Shown: piece after piece, positions 37,245 through 49,269 of the stretch
Position numbering within the stretch: position 1 is the stretch's first letter
Layout: every line of letters starts with the position of its first letter
NCBI GenBank assembly: GCA_963966185.1
Contig: CAWZYM010000172.1
Coordinates: forward strand, 1,469,953 to 1,533,952
Origin: Rhabditoides inermis
Taxonomy: Eukaryota; Nematoda; Chromadorea; Rhabditida; Rhabditidae
DNA: 64,000 nt
Direction of reading: 5' to 3'
Program-made: the position numbers and the translations under genes
Notes under the pieces: model-generated
What the model was told of the DNA's origin: nothing
Databases searched by the model: none
The model's input: only the letters and a program-made list of their open reading frames with translations

Positions 37245-37567
37245 CCTCTCTTCCCCCTCTCTTCCATCCGGGCTCGCACATGCACAGTCCCTTCACGCAC
37301 AGTCAGTTTCCAGTGCGCAGCGCGTCCATATAGTGGTATTTCGTTTTATTGAGTTCATAAGTATTTCTTATAAGAAACGACACACGTAATAGCACATCAG
37401 TTCACTCATGAACGGCAGTGTGGTCTTCTTTAGAATCGCCTTTCACTTACGTTTCAAGGACAATGTAAATTCTCTGCAACAGCAACGCTCTAATCCCAAA
37501 AAACAAATTCAAGTCATTCGCTTTCTATTGTTGGAATATTTTAATTGCGGGCATTTCCAAACGAACA

Positions 37568-37610
<43 letters not shown>

Positions 37611-37744
37611 CTCTTGCTATTCGTGTTCTTTTCAACCTCTTGTAAAAGCACACATCGATTTTGGGGGTGCGCTGATTGTAGTGAAGGCACTCTTCCAGAT
37701 CGTCCCACCGTCGTATGTACGAAGCGGCGATTCGCATGAAGTCG

Positions 37745-38250
37745 ACTCCGGCATCACTGTCTGCGATGTCTGTTCTCTGTCGAAATCATATAGTACTTGC
37801 CGCGAGCTATGGGGTAGATCAGAAAAGGCGGAGAGTCAACTCACGGCAAGAGCGCGCAAAACTAGAAAGGCAGACTGTTAGAGCAGCCGAGTAGATCTTG
37901 TTGAGAGAATCGATCTATACGAGGATTCGACGGCAACCATCTCGTCGCATATTTTCTAGACATCGTTTCACGGCATCTAGCCGCGGAACCGCTGCACGCA
38001 AGACCATTCGACGACCGCACGGTTAGTGCGCTTGGCGGTCTGACGTCGGGGATATGAGGGTCATTTGCAAGTCAAAGGAAGCAGATCGGAGCATATTCCG
38101 GGGCTAATAACTCCTTCCAGACATATCAGAAAATTACTTTGTTCCAACTGAATCAAAGTTCACCAAACTTGCACACCACGCCCGGAAGACACAAACGAAA
38201 AGATTGTCGTGAGCTTTTCTTGAATTTTTACTTTTGAACGGAGTTATTCC
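37745..38250. other. No gene seen
   Basis: Unique-looking sequence between a LINE fragment and the duplicated Cys-rich segment. No supported ORF, RNA or repeat. Confidence 0.45.
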
Positions 38251-38254
38251 ACTG

Positions 38255-38655
38255 AAAACAGGAACCACTCAATTCGAAGTGTACGTTTCATCCTGTTTCA
38301 CGATACGTTTCACTAAAATATAATATTTCGCGATTCATTGAAATATTATTTTTTATTTCCAAAAAACCTTAAAATGAAGATATTTTCGATACTCGTACTA
38401 CTGTTTGAATGAAAGAATAGTAAATTCAACTCACCAGAACACACGCATACTCCTTTGTCGTAGTCCCACTCGCTGCCGCCTCCGCACTCGAAGGTCGACG
38501 TGCATGTGCCGTGCATGTGCCCCCTGCAATGATCTCTTATCACCTTATCAGAGATCGCCCTTTTTATTCCGACTGATCAAATTGATTAGATGAGACTCAA
38601 ATCAACTGATCACTGAAATGATCTTGTTGTCGAATAACCTTATACGATTTCGCCC
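38255..38655. repeat. Duplicated segment with a Cys-rich exon (copy 2)
   Basis: Near-identical to 27195-27650. It ends at GATTTCGCCCTT, where it joins the fourth copy of the mosaic unit at GCAGTGGGCGGGGC. The Cys-rich exon here is 38432-38520 (minus strand), with a short internal repeat GTGCATGTGCC not in copy 1. Confidence 0.85.
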
Positions 38656-38785
38656 TTGCAGTGGGCGGGGCTTACGTGATGCGCCTCGTCGTCGTCGTTG
38701 TGGTCAGTAACACGTTTAGTGGCTGAATGAGCGAAAAGTTGTTTTGGATATTTTGGATGCCGCAACCGATATTTATTTCTTGTAG

Positions 38786-39252
38786 CACTCCAGCTATTAG
38801 ATCTTCAAACGCTCGAAGAGCGACGCTTAATAAACGATATCGCGTATATTCATAAGGTTATGACTGATCGCACTAGTCTAGAGTATTCTGGCCTCTTCAA
38901 CATTGTACCTTCCCGGTCTCGTGTTTCTCATGGGTGGCGCCTGATTCCTTGCTTTGACACAACTTTAAAAAGCAGCACGTTTTTCAGTAGGAGTTTTGCA
39001 CTATGGAACACACTCCCCAACAACATCATTTTATCTGCGAAACATCAAACAGTGAAATCGTACCTCCTAGATAACCCCCATTTGTTCCCTCCGTCCAAAA
39101 TTAGATGAGTGCTCATTTGGGAACCTGTGTTATCTGTTTTATCCTATTTTTGTGTTTATTTATTTTCCAATGCCGTATTCACTCTATTTATGTGTTTGTC
39201 CTGTGTTCATCTATATAGTATACGCGGTAATAAATATTATTATTATTATTAT
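38786..39252 (+). mobile_element. 5'-truncated LINE insertion, 3' end only
   Basis: Homologous to 31220-31690. Includes the C-terminal frame 38860-39108 and ends in AATAAATATTATTATTATT. It splits a sequence that is contiguous at 8595-8610 (CTTGTAGCATACTC): TAGCA stands on both sides of the insert, giving a 5-bp target duplication. Classical target-primed insertion with 5' truncation. Confidence 0.85.
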
Positions 39253-39470
39253 AGCATACTCATAAGTCTTGTCAAATGATATTCTAAAGGCGTGGCCAGA
39301 GTGGATTCTGACTCCTCAGAATGCATTTTTACCCCTCAATATGACTCAAAGAATAGGTGTGAGGGGCTCAGAATGCGATTTAACAAAAAAAAACATACTA
39401 CGCGCTGCGCGCGTCAAAGATCAAGACAAACGGGCGGCGCTGCGCGCCGCCCTTAATTTCCCGCACTAAC

Positions 39471-40379
39471 ATGATACTAAAACAGTTCCAGGTCACATAC
39501 GACCCGTCTAGCGCGAATACCACTGTTGATACCAACTCAAGTGCTGCTAAGCGAGAGGCGCCTCACAAGGGAGCCATCAAGGGACCAGATGACAAGCACG
39601 TCTACCTGATGAGCAAACCAATTGATTTCTTAGATATTGGAGCTCTTCAAGGTATGTCTTTCGTGCCACATGTCTAACGACGTTTCTATATACGTGACCG
39701 AGTCCGGAGCTGCCGTAATGGTACGTTACACAAGAGTAAATACAAAACCACCAACATTACGTTTCGTTCAGATAACACAGAAATGCAATTCGTGCTCTGG
39801 TGTTTACCATTAGCACAACGGTGCTCGTCAAGACAAGAGCGAAGGGGAGCAAGAAGAAGTTGCGCCGCATCAACCTCGTTCTTGCCGCCGCAGGAGAGCT
39901 GTCCGCACTCGGACACAAGGTCAGCTTCGCGAGCACACTACACTACTCTATCCTTATTCTACTGCCAGAACACAAGCGCCGCCCGACGCTGCTCCGCACC
40001 TCAAGCTCGACTCGCCCGCATACACGTGGCTGAAGAAGCTCGTGCTTGCACCAAAGCTAATGCAGGTCAGTAATACATAAGACATATCGGAATATCACAT
40101 CAGCATAGTCCATATTTCGTTTAAAACCTGAAGTTCATCTCCCCGCATTTTTCCACTTCCGCCACCGAGTCGTTCAACTGGGTCGCGTCTCGTATCTACT
40201 GCAGGAAGGAGTTTTACTAGTGAGTATAAAGCAATTGAATCTGATAGCCCACCTTGTATCCGTTTAGTGGGGCGATGGCGTATGAGATTCGCGGGAATCT
40301 GGCAGAACTTCACTTCAACGCCACGCGATCCGCCAACCGACCAGTCATCGGCAAACGAAAATACTGGAATAAGGTATAA
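39471..40379 (+). pseudogene. Transposase-like spliced gene, C-terminal part, copy T3
   Basis: Same exon layout as T1 and nearly identical to it, including the missing 12-codon segment that T2 keeps. ISPHFSTSATESFN and LAELHFN motifs present. Upstream (39290-39400) an insert of about 95 nt with two CTCAGAATGC repeats replaces some unit sequence. Downstream the unit is cut by the LINE at 40509. Confidence 0.45.
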
Positions 40380-40508
40380 ATTCTACATTAAATTGTTGAT
40401 TGTGCGAAGAAAAGTTAGTCTGTACTTTCACAATGTTATAGTATAACATTGTGAATTCATAACATATGATCTGTGTGATACACATGCAGTGATACATTTC
40501 TCTTCCAA

Positions 40509-42643
40509 TTAATTCAATTCAATTCAATTCAATTTATCGCATATAAGGGTGATTAGAATGTGCGAGTTGTAAAAGGACATTACAGTGATAATACGATAGT
40601 GTGGGGGGGGGGGGGGGGGGGTAAAACGAGATGAGCTACTACCGCGCCTTGCTCAAGGGAACTGGCGGAGACAAAGGCGAAATGGAACGTATGAAGTGTG
40701 GGACACAGATACATGCGCACAAGAGATGACATGTGAGAGACGTCCAAACTCTCCAGTCATGTCATGATGCACGAATCCGAGACAACGGGAAACCGCCAGA
40801 TCCAGATCTGACAAGTTCTCTGAACTGCTCCGCACTTCGCACTCCCACCACATCAGAAGAAAGGCTATTCCAGTAAGTATAGGCTCTGTGAATGCTCGTG
40901 AGGAGTTTGTTTGCAGGATCAAAAGAAGGGATAATTCGCATGTTGTGTGAATGCCTTGTTGATGTTGGGATGATATTGAATATACCATCTGCATCAAACG
41001 GCGAAATATGGTGGGCAATTTTGAAGAGGAAAGTGACGTCATTCAAGAATCTACGAGACTCAAGTGTCTCGAGACCCAGCAGGCGGAGCCTCTCAGAATA
41101 CCCGAGGGAAAGGTGACCGGCTCGATGGCAGATGCGTCGCGTAAAGTAGCGTTGCACGCCCTCTAACAGGTTCACCATGCGCACGCTAGATGGGCTCCAC
41201 ACTTCTGTACAATATTCAAGCTTACAGCGAATATATGTTACATAAGCTTTCACTAGAACAGTGAGATTGCGTGTTTGATATGCTCTCAGAAAGTTGTTTA
41301 TTGACCAAAGCGCGCCATTGACTATGCGGGAGATGTGAGTTTCGAAGCACAGATTGTTAGTGATCCAGACACCGAGGTCTTTCACACAATCTGTAGCTCG
41401 CAGAGGAGTATCGCCGGCAGTGTATACAGACCGCGGATTGTGCTTGCCCAGATGTAAGATGTATGTTTTAGAAATCGAGATGGTGAGACCCCACTTATGC
41501 GACCACTCGCACACTGCATCAACTGCAGCTTGGAAGCGAGAGTGGGCGGACGGATCGAGAGGGTCGTATGAGAAATACACCTTCAGGTCGTCCGCGTATA
41601 AAACAAAGTGCATCCCGGGAGGGAGAGAGCGCGCAATGTCATTTATGAAGATATTAAATAGAAGAGGGCCTAGGCAGCTACCCTGGGGGACGCCGCAATT
41701 GACGAGCCTCGGGGCAGACAGTGTGTTATCGATTGATACGTGAGTGGTCCGATCGCGCAAAAAACTCATTAACCATGAAAGAGCATTGCCTCGCACTCCA
41801 ATTGAATACAACTTAGCGGACAACATATCATGATTGATAGTGTCAAAAGCTTTCGTGTAATCCACATACAGACAGTCGACGACCTTTCCATCGGTCAGTT
41901 CGCGAGACCAGTGGGAGAGACATTGGACAAGTTGGGTAGATGTAGATCTACCTTTGCGAAATCCATACTGATTGCGAGTGAGTAAGCAATTGCGATCGAG
42001 AAAAGAAGTGATCTGGGAGACACAAATTCTCTCTAAAACCTTGCTTACGGTGGAAGTTAGTGTGATCGGCCTGTAATTAGACACGTCATGGGATGGCCCA
42101 CTCTTATGAATGGGTTTGATGTACCCGAGACGCCAAATCGCGGGCACAGAACACACAGATGTCGACTGGATAAACAGAAGAGTGAGTGGATGCACGATTG
42201 TATCAATTGTGTTTTTGAGGAACACATGCGTGATTCCGTCCGGAGAGGTATTCACTTTGTTCGCCATTCCACTTATCACCTTGCGAACAATGTGCGGTGA
42301 GATGTCGAAGTGAGTGAGAGACACGACTGAGTTGGGTAGCGAATCGCCGGCGGGCGATGCCGAGTGAGCTGCGTAGATGGAATCGAAGAAGGATGCGAAA
42401 TGCTCAGCCTTATCGGCCGGATCATGTAGGAAGTGACCATTCGAATCCACCACCACACCTATCCCGTCTACCGGGTTCAGTCTATTGCGCAAATGTCTAT
42501 AGAACGATTTCGGTCCCTTATCTAGAAGAGCCGACTCTTTTCTACAGTTCCACCTATACAGTGCCTTCCGGAGATCCCGTCGGGCACTGCGTGCGTCAGC
42601 CGACATAGGCCTGCGAGAGGCAAGGAGAGAAATTTTCTTTAAT
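40509..42643 (-). mobile_element. 5'-truncated LINE insertion
   Basis: Interrupts the sequence CCAATTAATATTTCTTGAAG that is whole at 9805-9825. The minus-strand 3' end is a (GAATT)n pentamer tail (40509-40532), with a poly-G/C stretch nearby (40602-40622). Flanking AAT on both sides may be a short target duplication. Confidence 0.85.
40762..42606 (-). CDS. LINE reverse transcriptase, endonuclease missing (614 aa)
   Basis: Intact reverse transcriptase: GYIKPIHKSGPS, NYRPITLTSTVSKVLERI, YGFRKGRSTSTQ, VDYTKAFDTINHDML, GVPQGSCLGPLLFNIFINDI, and catalytic FVLYADDLKVYFS. The C-terminal region (VQRYFTRRICHRAGHLSLGY, HNMRIIPSFD) matches the decayed LINE at 30-31.7 kb. The APE endonuclease normally found upstream is absent because the copy is 5' truncated, so the first ATG is not a natural start. 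It should not be able to mobilise itself. Confidence 0.92.
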   Translation of the reverse strand: MSADARSARRDLRKALYRWNCRKESALLDKGPKSFYRHLRNRLNPVDGIGVVVDSNGHFLHDPADKAEHFASFFDSIYAAHSASPAGDSLPNSVVSLTHFDISPHIVRKVISGMANKVNTSPDGITHVFLKNTIDTIVHPLTLLFIQSTSVCSVPAIWRLGYIKPIHKSGPSHDVSNYRPITLTSTVSKVLERICVSQITSFLDRNCLLTRNQYGFRKGRSTSTQLVQCLSHWSRELTDGKVVDCLYVDYTKAFDTINHDMLSAKLYSIGVRGNALSWLMSFLRDRTTHVSIDNTLSAPRLVNCGVPQGSCLGPLLFNIFINDIARSLPPGMHFVLYADDLKVYFSYDPLDPSAHSRFQAAVDAVCEWSHKWGLTISISKTYILHLGKHNPRSVYTAGDTPLRATDCVKDLGVWITNNLCFETHISRIVNGALWSINNFLRAYQTRNLTVLVKAYVTYIRCKLEYCTEVWSPSSVRMVNLLEGVQRYFTRRICHRAGHLSLGYSERLRLLGLETLESRRFLNDVTFLFKIAHHISPFDADGIFNIIPTSTRHSHNMRIIPSFDPANKLLTSIHRAYTYWNSLSSDVVGVRSAEQFRELVRSGSGGFPLSRIRAS

Positions 42644-42769
42644 ATTTCTTGAAGCTAATTGTATACCTTAAATATTTATAAGATAATGATCTTACAGGGT
42701 ATGGGTCATTTTCTTCGAGCTATGTAGGAATTTCTTCCTGTGCATCGACATCAACGACGACTTGGGGGG

Positions 42770-42791
42770 AGAGAGGGGGAGAGAGGGGAGA

Positions 42792-42834
<43 letters not shown>

Positions 42835-43372
42835 GGGAAGAGAGAGGGAGAGAGAGGGGGAAAAAGGGAGAGGGGAAGAGGAGAGGAGGGAGAGAGAGGG
42901 AAATAGGAAGAGAGGAAGAGAGGGGAAGAGAAGGGGAGAGGGAAAGAGGGGAAGGGAGGGAGAGAGGGGGAGAGAAGGAGAGAGGAAAAGAGAAAAAGAG
43001 AGAGGGAGAGGAAAGGAGGGAGGGAGAGGGAAATAGGAAGAGAGGAAGAGAGGGGAAGAGAGGGGCAGGGAGGGAGAGAGGGGCAGGGAGGGAGAGAGGG
43101 GGAGAGGAGGGAGGAGAGGAGGGAGACAGAAGGAAATAGGAAGAGAGGGAGAGAGGGAGAGAGAGGGGGAGAGAGGGAGGAAGAGGGGGAAGAGGGGAGA
43201 GGAGGAGAGGAGGGAGAGAGGAAGATAGGGGAAGAGGAGGGTACGGAGAGAAGGAGAGAGGGGGAGAGGGGGACAAGAGAGGAGAAGAGAGGAAGGAGGG
43301 GAGGGAGAGAGGGAGAGAGGGAGAGAGGGAGAGAGGGAGAAATAGAGAGAGGGGGAGAGAGGAAGAACATAA
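42770..43372 (+). repeat. Long purine-only (G/A) tract, copy D
   Basis: Homologous to 9925-10550, but with segments rearranged or expanded (for example extra GGGGCAGGGAGGGA units at 43062-43100). Confidence 0.95.
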
Positions 43373-43379
43373 AGATTGA

Positions 43380-44430
43380 TTCCCTTTCATTTTCAATTTG
43401 AATCCTCTAATGATCCGTGCCTTTGCGTGTACTCTGAGTGTCACGTTTTGAGATTAGCATGTCTGGTATGAGTCGCTGTGTCCTCTCGCGTCATTTCTTC
43501 CAGTCAGTCTCAGCTGATGCCGGCACAGCGAGCGGATAGCCAACAGGGCCACGACACATTCGATCCATCCGCCAACAACTACTCGACATGAACACTCTCG
43601 GTCCGTTCCCTCTCTTCCCTCTCTCTAATCCATCTTTCATTTCAGTCACTCTCTCGGCTCTCTTTGCTGTTGCTTTCTCTTGCACAGCTCTCGTTCCTTT
43701 CAAGACCACTGCTCTCTCCATTATCACAGATGACGTCATCGCCGAGAATCTCACCACTTCCTATCCTCACATCAACTCCGTCACCAAGAGTCACAAGAGT
43801 GAGAATATCCTTCGCTTTATCGACTATCGATTGATTAAGGGCCGACCAAGTACTCGGCTCTTCTTATCAATGCGCCGTCGCCTCTCATTGTCCCAGTGAC
43901 AAAAAGTGAGGATATCGATTGATATCGATTGTTTATCGATTGATTGCAGTGTCTCGTGTGTCGTTCGTGAGTATGTCTGACCGTCTTTGTCCTGCCATCT
44001 TCGATTCCACTGTGGAGACTGCTGCTTTACCTGTTTCTACGGCTAACGTCTCTCTTCCTCGTGAACATGGCAGTGAGTACTGTAGATTACAGTACTCTTC
44101 ACAACTACCGTATTCAGAGTGGGCGAAGCGTCGTCTCATTGGCCGAGAGCAGCTGACGAAGCAGAGGAAGCGTATGACGTCACTCGCCCATGAGATCGCC
44201 CGTCACATGTGGGTTACGGTAGATACAGTATCCTTTATAACTGCTGTTTCAGGAACCGTTTGATCATTGTTTTTCTACTGGAGTTTGCCCTTGTCTATGG
44301 AGTGGGCTCTATTGTCGAGAAGATCTACCCGAATCTCACTGGCCCCGCCCACATATTCCCCGCCCCTTTGGAGGATGTTAGTGTTCATCAAGTTCATCAA
44401 GTTCGGCTGTTTTAGGTTTCGAGTACGAGT
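43380..44430 (+). repeat. Terminal promoter-like module, copy D
   Basis: The most complete copy. TGACGTCA sites near 43731 and 44174, the ATCGAT cluster at 43912-43945, GC boxes near 44343 and the inner frame 43919-44263. It directly precedes protease copy D. Confidence 0.7.
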
Positions 44431-45294
44431 ATGATCCCCCATTTCGGTGGAGCGAAGACTGGGAACCCGGAATTAATGGTATGTTTGAAGAGTGAAGTGA
44501 ATGGAGGAGAGAGTGAGAGCTTTATCAATAATAGTCACATATCATATCATAGATGTCGTCGATTGATCTGGAGAAAATTGAACACATACTTCGCGATGAG
44601 TTCAAATCATCTCATTGGCAACATTACAACAACAGAAAGCGAATGAGTTGTATTTGCTACCTCGGGGGTAGACGCTACGGTCACTGGATTCTTCTTACGT
44701 TAGTTTAGAGTGCATGTGAGGTGAAAATATCTTTATTTTCAGATTCTTTGGTAATAAAAAATCTAAGAAGGTTGTTCTACTCGATAGCCAAATTCGCCCT
44801 ATAGAAGATTACTCGGTGAGAAGCCAATACTGAATACTAATGATATAAATCTTCAAGAAAAATATTTACTTGGATGAGTTTCAAATGAAATTGCAACACA
44901 TACAAGAAAAGATTGTGTTTAATTTGGAGAACGCATTTGAACAACAGAATGATGGAGATAGCTGCGGTTGGAGGATGGCCGCGGCTGCAGTACTTCTCGC
45001 CAGTAAGAAAGACCCCGTCAAGTAAGCTTACGTCATATTACGTAATATAAACATACTATTTTAGATACTCCTTCGATTCCACCAAGGTTAGAGAAGTTTT
45101 GAGAAAGATGATCGATAAGAACGGCGAAGGAGGGCTCAAGTATTGGACAAAGAAACTGCTCGGGTTAGACTGTTATCATTGTTTTGAAAAACACTTTGTT
45201 TCAAGCGCCATGACACCACGCAAAAACAAATCGGAACTTATTCCATTGCTTAACGTCACTGAAAGATATGAAGTAATGTTTACATATATAAAAG

Positions 45295-45392
<98 letters not shown>

Positions 45393-46005
45393 AATAGCCT
45401 CAGGCAAAAACGAGTACGTGACGTCTTCGTAATTTAGATTTTTTCGCAATGAAGACGTGATCGATATCTGATCGATAAACGGAAATAACTCCTCAGCAGA
45501 TGAATATTTTTCTACAATTTTCGGATGGTAGCTTTTTAAACCCGTTTACTGGACCTCTACGTACGAAAATTTGGAAAATTCAGTCTGGTATTCATAATAA
45601 TTAGCAAAATATGAAATTGGGTAAAATTAAATTTCATATTAAACCGTTTTCCAGTGAAATAACTGAACATGTATATTCATAAATTCTTCCTCCCATTAGA
45701 GTACTCTGATTCTGATTCTGTATCAGAGTTGAGCTACCAACTCGCAGTTATCCCCCATTTTGTACACAAATTTGGAAATAACTCGGTTCGTATTGAATAA
45801 AATTTTACAAAAATTCATGAGCACATACTTGATAGGCATACAAACAAACCTACGTAGCAAAATTTAAAGATTTTTTTCATGGTCAAGATATTCGACAAAA
45901 CCGGCAATCGCCCCTTGGAATAAAGATCATTTCCATAATCGACCGATTGTATGGTTTGTGTCTGCGTCATTTCTCGTAATTAGAGGACCGCGAAAACGGG
46001 GGACC

Positions 46006-46094
<89 letters not shown>

Positions 46095-46297
46095 CTCGAA
46101 AAATCGAAACGGTGGTGCAGAACAGGGAGGCCGAGGAAATACTGGCAATGATTATGCTGACCAGATCACCAGCAGCGGCAGGACCCGCCAACATTCAATC
46201 AAGGTGAGAAGAAGAGAGAGGGAGAGAGAGAGGGGGGAGGGAGGGAGAGAGAGAGATAATTAGTGTGATTATTGCCAACAACCACCTTGTGATGTAT
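44431..46297 (+). CDS. Ulp1-type protease-like gene, copy D, catalytic residues intact
   Basis: Exons equivalent to 1-7 of copy A: the first starts at 44431 ([11 protein letters not shown]), the second near 44553, and the seventh is 46093-46203 ([18 protein letters not shown]). GHW, LLDS and [10 protein letters not shown] are all present, so the catalytic domain looks undamaged. Intron 6 is swollen by (CT)n(AT)n, about 620 nt of unrelated sequence and a second (AT)n. Exon 8 begins (TGTGATTATTGCC, 46263) but the homology stops near 46297, so the C-terminal half is missing here. Activity is inference from motifs only. Confidence 0.55.
45301..46092. repeat. Compound microsatellite with ~620-nt insert in protease intron
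   Basis: (CT)n then (AT)n at 45301-45390 and (AT)n again at 46010-46092 flank 45391-46009, which is absent from copy A. The insert has no ORF or terminal repeats that I can see and probably entered an AT run. Confidence 0.8.
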
Positions 46298-46329
46298 CGC
46301 GACTCGCGACATTGGACGTTTATCACTCG

Positions 46330-46665
46330 GCCTCAAGCAATCCACGGCTCGTCAAAGCAATGTAACTCGCGCACTCGGGCCGTTCCACTCAAAAGCCATT
46401 CTTTCGAAACAATAACATGCACATCATAAGCTGCTTACACCTGATTCCCTTGTTAATTAATTATGTAAATTATATTTAATTGAATAGTTTTTAAGGCTTT
46501 TGACCTAAGAAAAATATACACAGCGTTATGAAACATAAGTAATGCTGAAAATAACTGTTGTTCGCGACTAAGTAATCATTTGGAGTGGTGCCAATTAAGC
46601 TCCGCCCACTCCCTCAAGCATGCTTTTTCGACAGTGCGAGTGCGCGAGTGACGAGCCGTGAATCA
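46330..46665. repeat. Inverted-repeat pair, possible small element
   Basis: Text around CACGGCTCGTCA and ACTCGCGCACTCG (46338-46378) is mirrored by GCGAGTGCGCGAGTGACGAG (46637-46657). The spacing of about 260 nt and AT-rich interior fit a small non-autonomous element. No target duplication confirmed. Confidence 0.45.
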
Positions 46666-47204
46666 GACATTTTTTTGCAGAAGTAGCAAGTAGGGATCGG
46701 TGCCAAGTAGGAGCGGTAATGCGGAGATCGTCCGAGTGAGGTGGGTGGTGGTTAAATTTTTAGCGGGTAATAGCAATATATAGAAATTAGGAAAAGTACG
46801 GGCTGACCTGGATTTTTCACCTAGACCGATGCACCATAAAGCGACCTGACATCGGCGGAATCAAGTGCTAATCTATTTTATAGATCAGTGTAATCAATGT
46901 GATGTGACAGCAACCAAATGGTAGCACGAATTATGTATTTACGGTAACCAAATCTTCTTCCAGGGGGCGGAGCTTCGCGTGGGCGGGGCCGAGATCTGCA
47001 CGAGGTGCACGAGAGGGCGCAGCCCGCGGCGTTCACCAGCAGTGTATTGTAGTGTGCTAGTTTCTCAGTTCGCTTTGCATTTGTTCGCGATAAATATAGT
47101 TCTTATAATTGCATTATGATCCCGGTTGTCTTGGCTGTTATATATGATACATACGATAGTGGTTGTCGCCAAGTCGTGACTGCATCAATATGCGGTCGCT
47201 ACAA
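46666..47204. other. No gene seen; GC-box-rich spacer
   Basis: Contains GGGGGCGGAGC and GTGGGCGGGGCC (46963-46990) and an AATAAA-free AT stretch. A span starting TGT at about 46899 and ending ACA at about 47152 was considered as a solo LTR and rejected. Confidence 0.35.
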
Positions 47205-47365
47205 TCGGAGAATCGGAGCGTCCAGATGCAAAAACGAGGAACACACCAGGTTACTGTAAAAGATATGCGGGTTACTGTATCGATGTTCGTCTGCTGTGTC
47301 AATCCTCTTCACTCTGACAGTGCCAATGGCGATACCCACAGCAGACGCGCTGTTCTAATAAAAGG
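47205..47365. repeat. Partial copy of the 24.1/27.2 kb inverted-repeat arm
   Basis: Shares GGTTACTGTA, TCGTCTGCTGTG and CGATACCCACAGCAGACGCG with 24150-24300, same orientation. No second arm is nearby. Confidence 0.75.
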
Positions 47366-47847
47366 GAGTAGTGCTTAGAAGAGAGTTGATTCCATTGTGT
47401 TGTGTCCCTGTCCGCAGTGATCTCGATCCACTTGTACTTGTCTTTTGGGGAGTTTGTCTCCGTCTTGAACTCGTCCGCTCATTAGGTATGCGGTCTTCAT
47501 TTGGCCGCCGTCTTCTCCAACCTCCACTTCTATATCTTCTTCTTTCACCGCTCATCATCTGCTATCACCGTCTTTCTTGCAAACGCCCACTTTCTTTTCC
47601 TCGCCTCCGCTAGAACATCGGGAACGCGCGTCTCTCGTCGAATGATGTCATTTCGTACTCCAGTCTCTGCACTCCATGTCTCTGCATCGTACAACATTGA
47701 CAGCAGAACAGCAGCTCGGTAGACCTTCTTCTTATGTCGCATCGGCGCCCTTCGAAGAGTGAGAAAATGTCGATGTCGGTAAAAGGCGCTCCAGCTCGCA
47801 TGTACATGAAGCTGATTGTTCACCAGTTTTGTACTATTCAAAAACAC
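47366..47847 (-). pseudogene. Non-LTR retrotransposon fragment (RTE-like)
   Basis: The minus frame 47847-47545 has KKKVYRAAVLLSMLYDAETW and VLAEARKRKWAFARKTV, the thumb region of RTE-type LINEs. It is followed by frameshifted remnants of the RW..R...W..P end. Same family type as 26250-26682, overlapping a different part. Confidence 0.7.
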
Positions 47848-47984
47848 TTTTTGTTTTCAAAGTTGTTTTTTTTAAATACAGAGTTCGCAATAAAATGTGC
47901 TTGCATGAACTTCCGGTCAGTATATTTTTTTTTAAATTCCGTTGTCTTCTATATATTCTTTATCACATTATTTAATCATGTTTT

Positions 47985-48258
47985 GTTTACAGAAATACCT
48001 CTGACAAGTTCCTCGAGCGTGTCTTTGGCCATTATCTATGGAAGCACGTCGTCTACGGATCTCGCCTGATATCTAAGTTCTGCGTTGTTGTCATTCTCGA
48101 CAACATCATGAACGCCCTTCTCGCCGTGCACCTTCTAATGTAGGTTGACGTGATTTTTTGATGCTTACAAAATAGATTATCTTATTTTCTTCAGATTGGC
48201 TCACTACAAGGCTGCACCCTACCAACACGAGCTCGAAAACAGCTGCAAGAAAACATAG
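47985..48258 (+). CDS. Unrecognised spliced gene, membrane-like 3' exons
   Basis: Exon 47992-48139 (after GTTTACAG) reads SDKFLERVFGHYLWKHVVYG, then a hydrophobic stretch FCVVVILDNIMNALLAVHLL. A last exon (about 48194-48258) reads AHYKAAPYQHELENSCKKT and a TAG. One possible membrane helix is visible. The 5' exons are not identified; 47880-47930 may hold one. No family recognised. Could be the C-terminus of an unknown membrane protein. Confidence 0.35.
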
Positions 48259-48319
48259 TTGACTCTCAGTTAAACAGTGTAGTTGTTTTTGTTTTTATAA
48301 TTGTTTATTTTTGTTCCAG

Positions 48320-49265
48320 ATGCCTGAGATCACCATGGCTGATTTGATGGCTTGGCGTCCGCCGACGCCGTCTACATCGCTGTCATCCGCGTACGTTTTC
48401 TCCTCGGAGTCGAACCACTCTATGGTACCTGCTCTCTTTTGTTTGTAATTTATGTTTGATGGATTGTTTTTAGACGCCTTAGGTTTTGATGGATTGTTTT
48501 AGACGCCTTAGGTTCCTGCTTCTCAAGTACAGCCAGCCTAGGCCCACACTGTTCACCGGTAGCAGCAGCCATCGATTGAGCCATCTCAGCAGCAGAGTCA
48601 CTCTGGCCACATCCAGGACCATCAGAAGGTGAGCTACATGTTGTGTCACGTATAAGTAACGTGTATCTATTTGTCATTTATTTTTTATTGTTTAATCTTG
48701 AGAATATTTGTAGCTTCAGCCGTGTGCTCAGGAGATGTGGCCAAACAAATTGAAGGAGAACAACAAGATCGCACCCATCGACATCGATTTGAATTCAACC
48801 AGTCAACCATGGAAATGGCTATGCAAACGGTACGCATTGTTCTCAACAATATATTGTGTAACTTTAAGTGATCGAATAACCTATAGTAATCGAGTGATTC
48901 TTTAGAATGGCAACAGGCGTGTTGTGTTTGCAAAGGTTCAGATGGTCATTGACGGAGTTGAGGTAGACTACGATAAGTCGATCTGTCATGTTCAGACGGT
49001 GAGGCCGTTTGTACGAATCATTATTCTCATTGTTTGTTTTTAGTTTGGAGGCGAGATGGACTACGACGAGGCGATGATGAATGTGTCCAACGTGTGCATG
49101 CACAAGGTTTATTTTCTATCATTGTACTATATGTGTACCATACTTACTAATAAAAATTTTAGGCACCTCAATTTAGGCATCGACTGCATTCCTTGAAAAA
49201 TGTTCGGATAAGAAGAACTTCATCTCCTGCCCCGTTACTCGTACAAGAAGTCTTCTTCCGGTATC
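48320..49265 (+). CDS. Unrecognised spliced gene
   Basis: A possible first exon at 48320 (MPEITMADLMAWRPP, donor GTACGT near 48390). Later in-phase exons read QSTMEMAMQT (to 48831), NRRVVFAKVQMVIDGVEVDY and KSICHVQT (48905-48999), then GGEMDYDEAMMNVSNVCMHK (49043-49106), each with GT-AG borders. A last piece (from about 49163) reads APQFRHRLHSLKNVRIRRTS. The paired GVEVDYD / GEMDYDE segments hint at a short internal repeat. The 48480-48630 part has no settled frame. I recognise no family. Confidence 0.35.
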
Positions 49266-49269
49266 TAAG

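Noticed and set aside
46899..47152. Possible solo LTR (TGT...ACA, about 254 nt)
   Set aside because: No matching 5-bp target duplication, no partner LTR, and no convincing primer-binding site downstream.
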